64,000 nt of DNA from an uncultured Paraglaciecola sp. GTDB lineage: Bacteria > Pseudomonadota > Gammaproteobacteria > Enterobacterales > Alteromonadaceae. A program made the translations under genes and the position numbers. The notes under the pieces were generated by a model. It saw nothing but the letters and a program-made list of their open reading frames with translations, did no database searches and was not told the DNA's origin. The stretch is from positions 1-64,000 of the forward strand of contig NZ_CAJXPA010000005.1 in NCBI RefSeq assembly GCF_913058035.1, given 5' to 3'. This document shows positions 1 to 8,947 of the stretch, piece after piece; within the stretch, counting starts at the first letter, position 1; every line of letters starts with the position of its first letter.

Positions 1-29
1 AACTCTTCCATTATATTGCGCTCTGAGGC

Positions 30-69
30 GCGATAGCCATCTTGACCGGTTGGTCAAGATGGCTATCGC
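30..69. repeat. Perfect 18-bp inverted repeat (hairpin)
   Basis: Two exactly complementary 18-base arms (30-47 and 52-69) are separated by the loop GGTT. The stem is GC-balanced and very stable as RNA. No strong T-run follows on either strand, so this is not a textbook intrinsic terminator. It may still end transcription of a gene lying left of the window. Confidence 0.85.
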
Positions 70-207
70 TTAATGTTGAGCATTAAAAATAGAGTGATAA
101 ATGCTTTGTTAAAGATGTTTGAAATCAATCATTATTTTGGCCCGCTTTTTGCCTTCCAATAACAAAAAATTTACATTTTACTTTCTAAATTGTCTAAAGA
201 GGTGAGT

Positions 208-2226
208 ATGGACGTTGTATTGGAAAAAAATAAGAATTGCTTAAAAGAGGAACTTTACGAAGTTAAAAATTATGAGTCTAAGCTGCAAGCACTCAGTGTT
301 TGGTGGGATAAAATCGCACTTTTAGGCAAGATAAACAGCTACAATATAGCCGAGACCATTATTAATGACATGGAAGAAACTAAATCTAAGTTTGCCGATT
401 TACAGCAAAGACTTATCCACAACCTGTTACTTGAGCATCTAAAAAAACGGGCTCACGATGATAGTTCCCGTGCCCAAGTTGCGATTGATATATTGATCCG
501 TAACCTCTTTGAAAGAACTGCAGATGTTGGATTTCTCTCAACAGATGCTGATATTCGTACCTTTCTAAAAAATCCTGAGCCCAATAATGAGGCACAGCAT
601 TTACTCCGTGAACGACTGCTTGAGTATGTGAAAAAGTACAGTGTTTATGATGAAATTATTATCCTTAGTCCACAGGGTGAGGTGCGCTGCCACCTAGATA
701 AAAACAATCCTATCAGTCATAGCAAAGATCCGCTTATTGAACAGACAATTAACTCCCATGACGAATATGTTGAGGTTTTCAGATACAGCGACTTGATGCC
801 AGATAAAAATCAATCACTGATTTACTCCTGTAAGATCACAGCTGATAACCTTATCAATTCGGAGGTAGTGGGTGTAATTTGCCTCTGCTTTCGTTTTAAT
901 GACGAGATGAAAGGAATATTCAGTGATCTTTTGCAAAATAATGACCCAAGTATTATCGCATTAGTTGATGGTAACGGAGTTGTTACTGCAAGCAGTAATG
1001 AGAGTTACTTAGGCATTGGTAAGCATATTAACTATCCTGAACCGCCTTGTATCGTCAAGTTTAGGGGGGAATATTGCTTATATACCTTATGTGAAACGAA
1101 TGGCTATCAAGGCTTCTTTGGTCTAGGTTGGCGTGGCATGGTAATGACACCTTTAAAGAACTTTAGTGGTAGCACTCAGACAAGTAAGATCTCAATTCCC
1201 TCTGAGTTGATTGAGCAAGGTAGGCTGTTTCCAACAGAGTTAAAACTGATCTCCAAAAATTCAGTTGAGGTGAATAACGACCTTAGTTTAGTGGTACTGA
1301 ACGGCAAGATTACCTCAGCGCGAAAAAAAGCTCGGGAATTTATGCCAGTACTGGAAGCAATTCAGGAAATTGGTACCAATATTTCTAATGTCTTTAGTTC
1401 TTCTATCAGTAGTTTGCAAGATACAGTGGTCTCATCACAATTAAACGACGCAAAGTTTTTAGCCTCACTGTCAGTCAATATTATGGATCGAAACCTTTTC
1501 GAACGTGCTAATGATTCTCGTTGGTGGGCATTAACCTCTGCCTTCCGCGAATTATTAGTGAAGCTTCAAACTAGTCAGCAAGAGCGCCAAGAAATCACAA
1601 ATATTCTCAGTCATATTAACGACTTGTATACGGTTTATACCAACCTATATTTATATGATAGTAAGGGGATAGTGGTAGCTGTTTCTAATCAGGATGAATT
1701 ACACATTATCGGTCAAAAACTAGATGATACAACAGGTTATCACAACGCGTTGAAACTCGAGAATAGTCAGTGCTATAGTGTTTCGTCGTTTGTTGTCACA
1801 CCCTTATATAACCATAGACCTACTTATATTTACAATGCGGCGGTGCGTGACTTAGCTGACTCAACCAAGATAGTGGGTGGCATAGGCATCGTGTTTGATA
1901 GTGAACCACAATTCAGTACAATGTTAGATGAATCACTTCCAAGTGATGAAAAGGGCCATGTTATGGAGGGCGCTTTTGCAGTCTATTGTCAGCGTGACGG
2001 TATGATTATTTCAGTATCGAGTAATAGCAATATTGAAGTTGGCAGTAAACTTGATATACCAAAACAATACCTGAATATCGAGGATGGTAAAAGTTTGTCA
2101 GTGATTTATGAATTTACACAACAATTTTATACTTTGGGTGTATCGGCAGCTAAGGGATACCGTGAGTATAAAACTACTAACGATTATAGTAACGATGTAA
2201 TCGCGTTAATTTTTCTACCCATGTAG
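208..2226 (+). CDS. Soluble protein with two Cache-like sensor halves
   Basis: Encodes about 672 residues. The ATG at 208 is preferred over an upstream in-frame TTG at 190 because AGAGG lies five bases before it. The protein has an internal duplication: each half contains an R-NLFER motif (near residues 104 and 430) followed by a PAS/Cache-like segment (for example DEIIILSPQGEV and TVYTNLYLYDSKGIVVAV). I see no signal peptide, no membrane helix and no methyl-accepting, GGDEF, kinase or helix-turn-helix domain, so it appears to be a cytoplasmic sensor without its own output. Family knowledge suggests a link to chemotaxis proteins, but no chemotaxis gene is in the window. Exact function unknown. 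Confidence 0.72.
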   Translation: MDVVLEKNKNCLKEELYEVKNYESKLQALSVWWDKIALLGKINSYNIAETIINDMEETKSKFADLQQRLIHNLLLEHLKKRAHDDSSRAQVAIDILIRNLFERTADVGFLSTDADIRTFLKNPEPNNEAQHLLRERLLEYVKKYSVYDEIIILSPQGEVRCHLDKNNPISHSKDPLIEQTINSHDEYVEVFRYSDLMPDKNQSLIYSCKITADNLINSEVVGVICLCFRFNDEMKGIFSDLLQNNDPSIIALVDGNGVVTASSNESYLGIGKHINYPEPPCIVKFRGEYCLYTLCETNGYQGFFGLGWRGMVMTPLKNFSGSTQTSKISIPSELIEQGRLFPTELKLISKNSVEVNNDLSLVVLNGKITSARKKAREFMPVLEAIQEIGTNISNVFSSSISSLQDTVVSSQLNDAKFLASLSVNIMDRNLFERANDSRWWALTSAFRELLVKLQTSQQERQEITNILSHINDLYTVYTNLYLYDSKGIVVAVSNQDELHIIGQKLDDTTGYHNALKLENSQCYSVSSFVVTPLYNHRPTYIYNAAVRDLADSTKIVGGIGIVFDSEPQFSTMLDESLPSDEKGHVMEGAFAVYCQRDGMIISVSSNSNIEVGSKLDIPKQYLNIEDGKSLSVIYEFTQQFYTLGVSAAKGYREYKTTNDYSNDVIALIFLPM

Positions 2227-2813
2227 TAAAATTCACTTATCGCGAGTAAATATATTTAACAAAACACGCATGGTAATTTGGTAAACGTTTGTGCTGATGT
2301 ACTGCTGCGTTTGACTATTTAGGGCATTTTTTGATGTTTATAGCCTTGAAAAGTCCAAGGTTTTGGGCTAAATGCCTAATCTGTTAAAATTACATTGTAC
2401 ACTCGGCTTTATTGTATCCTGAGGAGAATAGGTAAGAAGTATATCGACATTCATTTTATATCAATAATGTCCCGGCTGTTGGCGAGCTGTTGGTATTACT
2501 CAACTGTTTTTACGTCATTCAAAATTCAAAATAAGAACTTCCACCATTGTGCAAACCAGTTCTGAATATTGCTTATGTTTGTGATGATGAATTGCTTTTA
2601 TTCAAACAAACTTTCCTGAGGCAGCGCTCGTATTTGTGGGGAGAATAATTTAACGATTACGTCATTTTTTTAGCTGAATGTTTTTTGTTCACATTCATTT
2701 TGTAATGCAAGCAATGTTAGTGAAATAGTGGATTGAAATTTTAATATAGTTTTTGTTTAAACTTCTGAACCGAAACAACACAAGTTGCATGTTCATTATT
2801 AAAGAACATTGAA
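2227..2813. other. Gene-free stretch between Cache protein and DUF1329 gene
   Basis: About 590 bases, AT-rich, with no convincing reading frame, RNA gene or repeat. It separates two convergent genes and ends in the terminator at 2814-2849. I see nothing else in it. Confidence 0.5.
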
Positions 2814-2849
2814 GAAAAAAAAGGCTGAATATTTCAGCCTTTTTTTTTC
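2814..2849. terminator. Bidirectional intrinsic terminator
   Basis: A nine-base stem (AAGGCTGAA / TTCAGCCTT at 2821-2829 and 2833-2841) with a TAT loop is flanked by an A-run on the left and a T-run on the right. It can therefore terminate both strands. On the minus strand it lies a few bases beyond the stop codon of the DUF1329 gene. Confidence 0.9.
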
Positions 2850-2856
2850 TTACAAC

Positions 2857-4218
2857 TTAACGACTAAGACGTCGTAGAGCTGATGAGGAGAACGCTTTGC
2901 GCTGTTCCACTCCTCCCCAAGTCATGAATCTAGGTTCTTCATTACTTAGGCCTGTCACCAAATACCGTCCAGAATTTAGGTCATGCAGGGTCTCTGCTAC
3001 CATCCAAGGTGTATCTACATCATAAAACATCACATTGTGACCTTCAGACATACGCCACAATTCGTTACGACCATCGTAATGATCAATAACTGATGCACCC
3101 CATGTATCTTCATCTATAAAAAAGGTTCGCTTGGCATAAATATGACGCTCACCTTCAGCTAGTGTCGCTTCTACTTCCCATACGCGGTGTAACTCATAAC
3201 GTAAGTTGTCAGAATTTAAATGCCCCGGTTGTACAGCGTTTTCATAGCTTATATCAGTACTCATCAAGTTATAAGAATTGTACGGAATGTACATTTCTTT
3301 TTTGCCGACTAATTTCCAGTTGTATCTGTCTGGTGCTCCGTTATACATATCATAATTGTCCGTGGTTCTTAAACCATCAGTACCTGCTGCAGGTCCATCA
3401 TAGGAAACGTTAGGTGCACGTCGTACTCGTCTTTGTCCAGAGTTATATACCCAAGCTTTTCGGGCTTCTTCTACTTGGTCAATAGTTTCGTGAACTAATA
3501 AAGCAGTACCCGTTAAACGTGCAGGTGCCGTAATGACTTGTAGGTAATAAAAAAGAATATTCGCGTCTTTCTCGGCATCTCTGCCACCTTCAAGAAATTC
3601 AGGCCAAACTAATTGGTCATTCATTTTTACTTCTACAAATGAGCCGTCGGCTTGTACAGGTATAGTGGTAAATTCTCGTTTAGCGGTACCTCCACGAAAG
3701 CGAGTAATATGATTCCAAATTACCTCGTTAGCATCTTGTGGGATGGGAAAAGGAATTGCTGTATCAAAAGATTTTAACCCATTACCACCTTGCACTAGCA
3801 CTGAAGTCACTGCATTTTTTTTGATAACATCATAAATTTTTTCAGGATATGCAGCTGTGCGACGTGTTGGATACACTGGCATTTTATAATCAGGATATTT
3901 ATTAAACATCGCAATTTGGCCAGGGCTTAAATTAGCTTGGTAAGTTGACAAGTTTGCATTGGTTATTTCAAATAACACTTTATCAGAAGCAAAGGGATTC
4001 GATGGACGACCAGGGTCCTCGCTTGGCTTTGAGTTTTTAGTATTTAGGCCACCGGTCCATGCTGGGATTGTACCCGCAGCATTGCCCGCCATTTGTGCTC
4101 CAACTGGCGTTAGAGAAGTGCCTAGTTTTGCCGCTTCTTCTGCTGTTACTTTAGCAACAGCATTGTGCGCTGCTAGGCTCAAACATAATACACTTATAGA
4201 AGTGAATAATTTTTTCAT
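2857..4218 (-). CDS. DUF1329 periplasmic/outer-membrane protein
   Basis: 453 residues with a clear signal peptide (MKKLFTSISVLCLSLAAHNA, cleavage likely after AVAK or nearby). The mature part has DUF1329 features: the early KLGTSLTPVGAQMAGN segment, the IPAWTGGL motif, and aromatic-rich C-terminal strands. AAGGA sits seven bases before the ATG. It lies 12 bases downstream of the DUF1302 gene, so the two are almost certainly co-transcribed. In other proteobacteria this pair is found beside genes for hydrophobic substrates (fatty acids, alcohols, sterols), and a LolA/LolB-like lipid-handling role has been proposed. The substrate here is unknown; family assignment is firm, role is inference. Confidence 0.88.
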   Translation of the reverse strand: MKKLFTSISVLCLSLAAHNAVAKVTAEEAAKLGTSLTPVGAQMAGNAAGTIPAWTGGLNTKNSKPSEDPGRPSNPFASDKVLFEITNANLSTYQANLSPGQIAMFNKYPDYKMPVYPTRRTAAYPEKIYDVIKKNAVTSVLVQGGNGLKSFDTAIPFPIPQDANEVIWNHITRFRGGTAKREFTTIPVQADGSFVEVKMNDQLVWPEFLEGGRDAEKDANILFYYLQVITAPARLTGTALLVHETIDQVEEARKAWVYNSGQRRVRRAPNVSYDGPAAGTDGLRTTDNYDMYNGAPDRYNWKLVGKKEMYIPYNSYNLMSTDISYENAVQPGHLNSDNLRYELHRVWEVEATLAEGERHIYAKRTFFIDEDTWGASVIDHYDGRNELWRMSEGHNVMFYDVDTPWMVAETLHDLNSGRYLVTGLSNEEPRFMTWGGVEQRKAFSSSALRRLSR

Positions 4219-4230
4219 TGTTTTATCCTT

Positions 4231-6180
4231 TTAATACGTAATACCAATACTTAATGCAAGAAAGTCTTTATCTGACAAAATATTATAATCGCCACCACTA
4301 AAGCTCCTAAAGCTCATAGAGGCTGAATAAGTTTGCTGATAAACGGCTTCTAGAGATACGCCAAATGACTTAGCGCCTTCATTAAATTGTTGACCTGGAT
4401 CGGGTGAGTAACCAGACACATCATGCTGCCAATCAATTGTGGGTGAAAGAGATACACCAGCAAATACATTAGGATATGCAAGCTGGGCTCTAACACGATA
4501 ACCCCATGCAGTATCTGTTACATAACCATCATCTTTACAGTCACCCGAAAGAGCGCCTGCAGCGACTAAGTTTGTACAGTTAATGCCACCACCTGCATCA
4601 AAATCTCCTAATCCAAATACTGAGTTTCGACCATATTTTTGGTCTGCAGCTTCAATATCATCAGTCAAAATAACACCTGCTTCAGCGATGACAGTCATCC
4701 GAGATGAACCTAATACACGATCAAAAAACTGTAATGCAGTTATTTGAATTTGGGTGACATCAAACTCATCCCAACCTCTTGAAAGTTCTCCGGGGTTAAC
4801 AGCCAGGACTCGAGAGGAATAACGAAGAAATGGTTGTTCAGACAACACTCCGTTAAGAATTTCTGGCCCACTTATCTGAATGGGTGTGTCAGGTTTATAA
4901 GATACTTCACCAGACAAGGCAAAACCTGCAACATTGGTAGCAAAGCTAAGACCATAAAATTTTAAATCTTCTGGAAATTCGATTTTGTAACCAGGGTTAA
5001 GAGCATCGATGGTATCTCGTTCTACGCCTGTAGATTGTAAAAGGCTAGCTAAACCAAATTGTCCCATCTGCTCAGGTGTCAATACCCCTGCTTCGGCTCC
5101 AGCAGCCAGGGTAGGGAAGGCTGCATCTAATTCAACTGCATTAGCCCAAGGTAAAAATACCGGTAAGGCTGGATTAAATCCACGCCAGGAACCACGCACT
5201 GCACTGATTAACGGTAATCGAGAGTGAATATTCATATAGTAAAAACCAAACTCAGTATCATTCAATTCTTGTGCGTAATAACGAAAAGCAACACCATATT
5301 GGCCCCCGTCGTCGGGCTCTACGTCAGCTTGACGTTTTGCCGCAATTCCTGCTGCCAGACCGGCTTGATCGCCAAGAGGTCCAACTGATACAAAGTTACA
5401 GCCATCAGCCGCAAAATCAGCACCAGAGAAATATGTACCACAGCCGTCAATTTGGGTTTTTTCCCATTCATATTGGTAGAAAGCTTCAACACTAAGATTT
5501 TCAGTCAAACCCGCATTAACAAACAACATGCCAACCGGTAATAATCCTTCTTTTAGGCTAGCACCTGGGCGACGTAATGCGTTCACATCAAATGGGTTAG
5601 ATGAATTGAGTCCGCCTTGAATAAAGGTACTTTCACCCCAGCTGACAACTTGACGTCCTAAACGGACGTCTAATGGAACATCACCTATGTCAAAGGTACC
5701 AAAGATATAAGCATCCATTAACTCGATACCAGAAAACTGGCCAAATTGGGTAAAACCATCGTCACTTAATGGTTCACCAGGGGTATAACCATTACCAGAA
5801 TTACCATGGGGTCTGTCACCATCAGATAATTCAAAGTCATGCCAATATTTAACCCGTACAAACGCGCCAATGTTTCCTTTGGTTAGGTTAAAATCATGAG
5901 AGCCTTTTATGATTTGAGAAAAAGCGTCATTTTTACCAAAGTTAAGATTGCCATCGTCTGTGGTGGATGTGTTACCAGTGCCACCATTTGTTGTGCCAAT
6001 GTAATAAGGATCTGCATCTTGTAACCGCCAGCTAGAACCTATTGAAAGTCGTGAGGTGATTTGAAGACTAACATCGTCATCTTCACCAAAATAAAATTCT
6101 GCAGCTGTAGCTGAATAAGAAAATAAAGCTGTTGTTATTGCAGCAGCGAGTAACTTTTTTGTGTGTTTGCTAGTGGACAT
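4231..6180 (-). CDS. DUF1302 outer-membrane channel-like protein
   Basis: About 649 residues. The ATG at 6180 is chosen over an in-frame ATG at 6192 because GGGA precedes it and a normal signal peptide starts there (MSTSKHTKKLLAAAITTALF, cleavage near ATAA). The mature protein has DUF1302 features: an N-terminal FGEDDDVSLQITSRLSIGSSWR strand split over short turns, the RLGRQVVSWGES motif, many alternating aromatic strands, and a C-terminus ending in Y, as in outer-membrane beta-barrels. It is the first gene of the DUF1302-DUF1329 operon and is divergent from an AraC regulator. Probably takes up a hydrophobic compound across the outer membrane; substrate not visible from sequence. Confidence 0.87.
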   Translation of the reverse strand: MSTSKHTKKLLAAAITTALFSYSATAAEFYFGEDDDVSLQITSRLSIGSSWRLQDADPYYIGTTNGGTGNTSTTDDGNLNFGKNDAFSQIIKGSHDFNLTKGNIGAFVRVKYWHDFELSDGDRPHGNSGNGYTPGEPLSDDGFTQFGQFSGIELMDAYIFGTFDIGDVPLDVRLGRQVVSWGESTFIQGGLNSSNPFDVNALRRPGASLKEGLLPVGMLFVNAGLTENLSVEAFYQYEWEKTQIDGCGTYFSGADFAADGCNFVSVGPLGDQAGLAAGIAAKRQADVEPDDGGQYGVAFRYYAQELNDTEFGFYYMNIHSRLPLISAVRGSWRGFNPALPVFLPWANAVELDAAFPTLAAGAEAGVLTPEQMGQFGLASLLQSTGVERDTIDALNPGYKIEFPEDLKFYGLSFATNVAGFALSGEVSYKPDTPIQISGPEILNGVLSEQPFLRYSSRVLAVNPGELSRGWDEFDVTQIQITALQFFDRVLGSSRMTVIAEAGVILTDDIEAADQKYGRNSVFGLGDFDAGGGINCTNLVAAGALSGDCKDDGYVTDTAWGYRVRAQLAYPNVFAGVSLSPTIDWQHDVSGYSPDPGQQFNEGAKSFGVSLEAVYQQTYSASMSFRSFSGGDYNILSDKDFLALSIGITY

Positions 6181-6355
6181 GATAGTTCCCATGTTTAATT
6201 GTTAACCAAATAGGTCAGACCAGATTGAATTTAAACAAAATGCCTACATTAATGATACAAATAAAAAAAATAAAAAACATAATCTCTATGCCAATTACTT
6301 ATCATATGATGCAATATGCTAATTAATAACTTATTCAAAGCGACAAGTTTTTAGT

Positions 6356-7384
6356 ATGACAGATTATTTTTCAGTGCTCAGTGGCTGGCTTATCCCCATA
6401 AAACGAGCCATGGACGAATGGGGCATCGATTTTAATAGCGTCTTAGCTGATTGCGGTATTAAAACGTCTGATTTTAAAGTCCCAGAATCTAGGATTTCTG
6501 CTGAAAGAGTGTCTCAGTTAATCGAATATTGTAATCATTTAAAAAAACGTCATGATTTTGCAATAACTGTAGCTGAAAATTTTCATCCCGGCACCTTCCA
6601 TACACTAGGCTATGCAATGATGGCGTCTAACAATTTATATGACGCGTTCAAACGTATTGAACGCTATAAAAAAGTGGTTTCTAACACCTGTTCCATCAAG
6701 ATAGAAGAAGGTCCTAAGGTCTGTAAATTAGTACTCACGCCATTTCTTTATGAGTCTACTAATAGACCTGTTTTATCCCAAAATTCTATCATCATTTTTA
6801 TTGCGACCTTGGTTAAATTTGCCAGAGAATGCTCAAGCCACAATTTTAAACCCCAGGAAGTCAATCTGAATTGGTCGAATACCGGGGACACGTTTCAGTT
6901 TCTGGGTGATTTTTTTGATTGCCTAGTGAATTTTGACCAAGATGAAATTTCATTCAGCTGTAATACCACTATTTTGAAAGAACCTCTACTTGGGGGGAAT
7001 CCTTTGATCACTCAATCCCACGAAAAGATGCTGAATGAATTTCTTTCAAGGCTCGATAAGAATGACGTTGTGCAAATAGTTAAAAATAGTATCCATGACA
7101 TGTTGCCTTTAGGCACGCCGACTCAAACTGATATTGCTAAGCAGATTGGTATGAGTCTCCGAAATCTGCAAAGAAAACTAAGCGAGCAAGATGCGTGTTA
7201 TCGAGATTTATTAGAAGAAACGAGAAAGAAACTCGCACTGGAATACATTACACAAAGTCATCTATCTTTGAGTGAAGTGGGTTACCTAGTTGGTTTTGCC
7301 AATATTGGTAATTTCAACCGTGCTTTCAAACGTTGGACCAATTTTGCACCTGGCGAATACCGTAAAGATAAACATTTGGCATAA
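6356..7384 (+). CDS. AraC-family transcriptional regulator with arabinose-binding-like N-domain
   Basis: 342 residues. The N-terminal region (about 20-210) resembles the ligand-binding domain found in OruR/ArgR-type AraC proteins. Two helix-turn-helix units follow: DIAKQIGMSLRNLQRKL (259-275) and LSEVGYLVGFANIGNFNRAF (305-324), with the usual AraC C-terminal W-x-x-x-APGEYR. It is divergent from the DUF1302-DUF1329 operon (176-base shared upstream region) and upstream of the aldehyde dehydrogenase-ligase pair. It is therefore the obvious candidate to sense the substrate and control both transcripts. The inducer is unknown. Confidence 0.9.
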   Translation: MTDYFSVLSGWLIPIKRAMDEWGIDFNSVLADCGIKTSDFKVPESRISAERVSQLIEYCNHLKKRHDFAITVAENFHPGTFHTLGYAMMASNNLYDAFKRIERYKKVVSNTCSIKIEEGPKVCKLVLTPFLYESTNRPVLSQNSIIIFIATLVKFARECSSHNFKPQEVNLNWSNTGDTFQFLGDFFDCLVNFDQDEISFSCNTTILKEPLLGGNPLITQSHEKMLNEFLSRLDKNDVVQIVKNSIHDMLPLGTPTQTDIAKQIGMSLRNLQRKLSEQDACYRDLLEETRKKLALEYITQSHLSLSEVGYLVGFANIGNFNRAFKRWTNFAPGEYRKDKHLA

Positions 7385-7511
7385 ATTCATTTAATGGTTT
7401 GTCATCAATTAGTTATTATATTGGTTTTTATTTTAACAAATTCTTATTTCATCCATATCATCCTCGAGTATAAATTACTCTAGATATAACTTATTCGGAA
7501 AAGACAAACTA

Positions 7512-8927
7512 ATGACTGAAGACGCTATAAAAACCGATTTAACTGACATTTTAACAACACTCAAAAACACTTTTAAGAAAACGCCTTTTCCCGAAATTCA
7601 GCAAAGACAGCAAGATTTAAAAGCATTAAAAGCGTTATTACTGGAAAACCAGGATGCCTTAATAAAGGCAATGGATCAGGATTTTGGAAGCCGTTCTAGT
7701 GATGATTCAAAAATTGGTGATATCCTCACCACAGTTCAAGGGATTAACTACTCTCTTGACCATCTAAAGAAGTGGATGAGACCCAGTAAGCGACATTTAA
7801 GTTTGTTACTGCAGCCTGCATCTGCCAGAGTGGAGTATCAGCCACTGGGTGTGATAGGCATAATTGTACCTTGGAACTATCCGGTTTTTTTGGGCTTAGG
7901 CCCACTCACTGCTGCGCTGGCCGCAGGTAACAAAGCCATGATAAAAATGTCTGAATACACACCTCATACTGCGAGTATTATTAAGCAGTTAGTAGACAAA
8001 TATTTTGAGCCTAATAAAATAAGTATTGTCGAAGGCGATGCAAGTGTTGCAGCTGTATTTTCATCCTTACCTTTTGATCACCTATTTTTTACAGGCTCAA
8101 CTAATGTAGGAAAATTGGTGATGCGTGCTGCAGCCGAGCACTTGGTTCCCGTCACATTGGAATTAGGTGGAAAATCACCTGCTATTATTGCAGATGATAT
8201 GGATATTAATATTGCCGTAGATAGATTTATTTTGGGTAAAACTCTGAATGCCGGTCAAACCTGCGTCGCACCAGATTATATTTTTTGTCCTAAAGGAAAA
8301 ACCCAGCAGTTAATTGATGCGATCGAGAAAACATTTGAGCGTATGTACCCATCGGTAAAGGACAATAAAGATTACACCAGTGTTATCAATCCAGCTCAAC
8401 ATACTCGCTTGCAATCATTAATTGATGATGCTCTAGCCAAAGGAGCTGTTGTTAGACCTTTAGGTGGTGATCCGGGTTGTGCGAAAACCAGACAAATGCC
8501 GCTTACCTTAATCCATGGTGTTAATAACCAGATGCAGGTTATGCAACAAGAAATTTTTGGGCCGTTGCTACCTATTCTTGAATATGACACCTTAGATGAA
8601 GCGATTGAATATATAAACGATGGCGAACGACCACTCGCTTTGTATATATATAGTTTTAACAAAACCTGTCAAGACAAAATATTAAAAAGTACTCATTCAG
8701 GTGGTGTATGTATTAATGATGCGGCTTTTCATGTGGCTGCCGAAGACTTACCGTTTGGAGGAGTTGGCTCCTCCGGTATGGGAAGTTATCACGGCTCAGA
8801 GGGTTTTAAGACTTTTTCTCATGCTAAATCTATTTTGTCACGTGGACGATTAAGCTTTGGAAAATTATTATTTCCCCCTTTTGGCACAGCCGTGCATAAT
8901 CTTATCTACAAGCTTTATATTCGCTAG
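7512..8927 (+). CDS. Aldehyde dehydrogenase, coniferyl aldehyde dehydrogenase-like
   Basis: 471 residues, the compact class-3-like ALDH length. It oxidises an aldehyde to the carboxylic acid with NAD(P)+. Visible motifs are the cofactor-binding VPWNYP (119-124), FTGSTNVG (193-200), the general base in LELGGKSP (E217), the catalytic Cys in GQTCVAPDY (C251), and EIFGPLLPI. The pattern matches the coniferyl aldehyde dehydrogenase subfamily, whose members also act on medium/long-chain and terpenoid aldehydes, so the name should not be taken as the substrate. It lies 128 bases after the AraC gene and 21 bases before the acyl-CoA ligase, implying the acid product is activated to CoA. Confidence 0.9.
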   Translation: MTEDAIKTDLTDILTTLKNTFKKTPFPEIQQRQQDLKALKALLLENQDALIKAMDQDFGSRSSDDSKIGDILTTVQGINYSLDHLKKWMRPSKRHLSLLLQPASARVEYQPLGVIGIIVPWNYPVFLGLGPLTAALAAGNKAMIKMSEYTPHTASIIKQLVDKYFEPNKISIVEGDASVAAVFSSLPFDHLFFTGSTNVGKLVMRAAAEHLVPVTLELGGKSPAIIADDMDINIAVDRFILGKTLNAGQTCVAPDYIFCPKGKTQQLIDAIEKTFERMYPSVKDNKDYTSVINPAQHTRLQSLIDDALAKGAVVRPLGGDPGCAKTRQMPLTLIHGVNNQMQVMQQEIFGPLLPILEYDTLDEAIEYINDGERPLALYIYSFNKTCQDKILKSTHSGGVCINDAAFHVAAEDLPFGGVGSSGMGSYHGSEGFKTFSHAKSILSRGRLSFGKLLFPPFGTAVHNLIYKLYIR

Positions 8928-8947
8928 TACCAACTAAGAAGAAAAAT

